From an uncultured Chryseolinea sp. (GTDB taxonomy: Bacteria; Bacteroidota; Bacteroidia; Cytophagales; Cyclobacteriaceae): a stretch of DNA of 5,185 bases. The notes beneath the pieces were generated by a model that saw only the letters and a program-made list of their open reading frames with translations, ran no database searches and was not told where the DNA came from. Both the position numbers and the translations under genes were made by a program. The stretch is taken from positions 1-5,185 of the forward strand of contig CAMLER010000416.1 in assembly GCA_946478915.1 (NCBI GenBank), read 5' to 3'. Below are positions 3,816-5,185 of the stretch, piece after piece; positions within the stretch are counted from its first letter, which is position 1, and the number at the start of each line of letters is the position of its first letter.

Positions 3816-5185
3816 CCTGTATTTGTCGGGCGCCCTGGTGTTCGTTTCATCGGCCGCCTATCTATGGAATGCGAATGGTATCCCGGTGGCTTGGGATCTG
3901 GACGCCATAAAAAAGTTTCACCTCCCTCCGCCTGATACCACCGTAAAAGTCGAATATGCTTCCGGGGAATACTATAATTCACTTGCGGGACATGTGATCG
4001 TAAAAACCTTCCCCTATTACATTCGCGAAGCTGAAAAACCAGGATACTTAGATTCACTGAGGACACTTGAACCGCAGGTGGTTTTTGATCCTGCAAAATT
4101 GAAAACAACGGAAGACTGGATCAAGGCTGGAGAAATTGTCTTCAATTGGCCGGCGGCGTATACCCCATACGATGGTAAGGAATCAAAACTTTCTAAAGTT
4201 GATTTTCAGAACAGTGGCAAAATAACCAAGGATGGTGTTTATCCCTTTAGTAGCTACGTGGTGTCGGAAAAGGGAAAAATTCAGATTGGGTCTTTATCCT
4301 GCGCATCGTGCCATACACGAGTGATGGATTCTGGCGAAGTTATCCCTGGTGCTCAGGGAAATGTCTTCAATACCAATGGATTTGTTGATGCAATCCGATA
4401 TCAGCGTATACCGTTCCCGGTTTTGCAACAAGGATCAGGAATGCTGAGCTACGCACCGTGGGCACCGGACTTGAAAGCTATGCCGGACAATGCCGAAGAA
4501 TTTGCTACTTATATCGCGGGGCCTCCCGGCGTGGTCGACAGACAGGGCGGTGGTTATTTATATCCGTTTGCTGTTCCAAGTCTTATCGGTATTAAGGACA
4601 TCAAATACCTGGACTGGACCGGGTTGATGAAACACGATGGGCCCGGTGACATGATGCGGTACGCTGCATTTAATCAGGGCCTCGATATGCTTACTTCTTA
4701 TGATGGTTTTATTCCTGGTGGAAAGAATAATCATTCTGAATTGCCTTCATCCACGGCCTGGACACATCCATTTGGCTATGCGGCGAGAAGATACACGGAT
4801 GCACAGCTATTTGCATTAACACAGTACATCTACTCGTTGAAACCACCGGCTAACCCGAATAAGTTTCCCGATGAATTGATCCTCAAAGGGAAATTGATCT
4901 TCGCGAAAGAAGGATGTGTCAGCTGTCATACGCCACCGTTGTACACCAACAATAAACTCACGCCGGTAAATGGATTTGAGCCTCCTAAAGATCACTTTGA
5001 TAAATATGACATCTTCAACGTGTCTGTCGAGACGGATTCCGTTTCAGCTTTATACACGCGTCGCGGCACGGGTTATTACAAGATCCCTTCTCTGCGCGGC
5101 GTATGGTACCGAAGCGCATTCTTTCACAACGGTAACCTTACTACATTGGAAGAGGTGCTGGATGCAAACCGACTTCGGTCTGATT
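3802..5185 (+). CDS. Di-heme c-type cytochrome, CcP/MauG/RoxA-like (cut by right edge)
   Basis: The plus strand is open from ATG 3802 to the window end, giving 461 residues without a stop. The start MKK plus a hydrophobic stretch (about residues 4-22, LILYLSGALVFV) is a signal peptide or anchor, placing the protein in the periplasm, where c-type heme is attached. Two CXXCH heme sites are present: CASCH at 167-171 and CVSCH at 372-376. Near the end, PSLRGVWYRSAFFHNGNLTT and LEEVLD match the conserved tail of di-heme cytochrome c peroxidases (PSLRNV..PYFHdG...TLEEVV). The roughly 205-residue heme spacing and the long N-terminal region exceed classical peroxidases (about 330 residues in total) and resemble the rubber-oxygenase RoxA group. 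An oxidase or oxygenase-like role is possible, but no substrate is implied. It likely forms an operon with the cupin gene. A minus-strand open frame at 3812-4108 is its shadow. Confidence 0.88.
   Translation, partial: MKKLILYLSGALVFVSSAAYLWNANGIPVAWDLDAIKKFHLPPPDTTVKVEYASGEYYNSLAGHVIVKTFPYYIREAEKPGYLDSLRTLEPQVVFDPAKLKTTEDWIKAGEIVFNWPAAYTPYDGKESKLSKVDFQNSGKITKDGVYPFSSYVVSEKGKIQIGSLSCASCHTRVMDSGEVIPGAQGNVFNTNGFVDAIRYQRIPFPVLQQGSGMLSYAPWAPDLKAMPDNAEEFATYIAGPPGVVDRQGGGYLYPFAVPSLIGIKDIKYLDWTGLMKHDGPGDMMRYAAFNQGLDMLTSYDGFIPGGKNNHSELPSSTAWTHPFGYAARRYTDAQLFALTQYIYSLKPPANPNKFPDELILKGKLIFAKEGCVSCHTPPLYTNNKLTPVNGFEPPKDHFDKYDIFNVSVETDSVSALYTRRGTGYYKIPSLRGVWYRSAFFHNGNLTTLEEVLDANRLRSD

Noticed and set aside
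3812..4108. 98-codon minus-strand open frame
   Set aside because: It lies wholly inside the cytochrome gene, whose frame has two heme motifs and a conserved tail.

Overview
The window looks like chromosomal DNA of a Bacteroidota bacterium, probably of the Chitinophagia/Cytophagia type. This is an inference from protein families and gene style: none of the starts has a convincing Shine-Dalgarno sequence, upstream regions are A/T-rich, there is a lipoprotein with a short Bacteroidota-style signal (lipobox ending TSC-N), and there are a PAS-LuxR regulator and an AraC regulator paired with a VOC protein. No rRNA, tRNA, CRISPR array, transposase or integrase is visible.

Left part (1-~840, leftward genes). 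Two small minus-strand genes of unknown function sit between long imperfect hairpins. One is a lipoprotein cut by the left edge (1-172). The other is a 149-residue protein (276-725). Each gene starts 12-19 nt after a GTTRGC-type core, and the stop codon of the 149-residue gene lies inside the next CGCTAAC core. This is the layout of integron gene cassettes (gene plus attC site), although the cores deviate from the classical consensus and no integrase is in view. It is the most unusual part of the window.

Middle part (907-3063). An AraC-type regulator (907-1716) is followed after 63 bp by a VOC/glyoxalase-fold protein that carries a signal peptide (1780-2283); they look co-directional and functionally paired. 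A PAS-LuxR regulator (2290-3063) converges on the VOC gene. The two genes end six bases apart, and both stop codons lie inside one 12-bp perfect palindrome.

Right part (3064-5185). Divergent from the LuxR gene, across a 181-bp spacer with an 8-bp inverted repeat, is a likely two-gene operon: a cupin protein (3245-3784), then 17 nt later a large di-heme c-type cytochrome of the cytochrome c peroxidase/MauG/RoxA type (3802 to beyond the right edge). The cytochrome is exported and probably works as a periplasmic peroxidase or oxygenase-like enzyme. The divergent PAS-LuxR protein is a candidate regulator of this operon. No gene-free stretch exceeds about 190 bases; the longest two are 726-906, which is full of inverted repeats, and 3064-3244.
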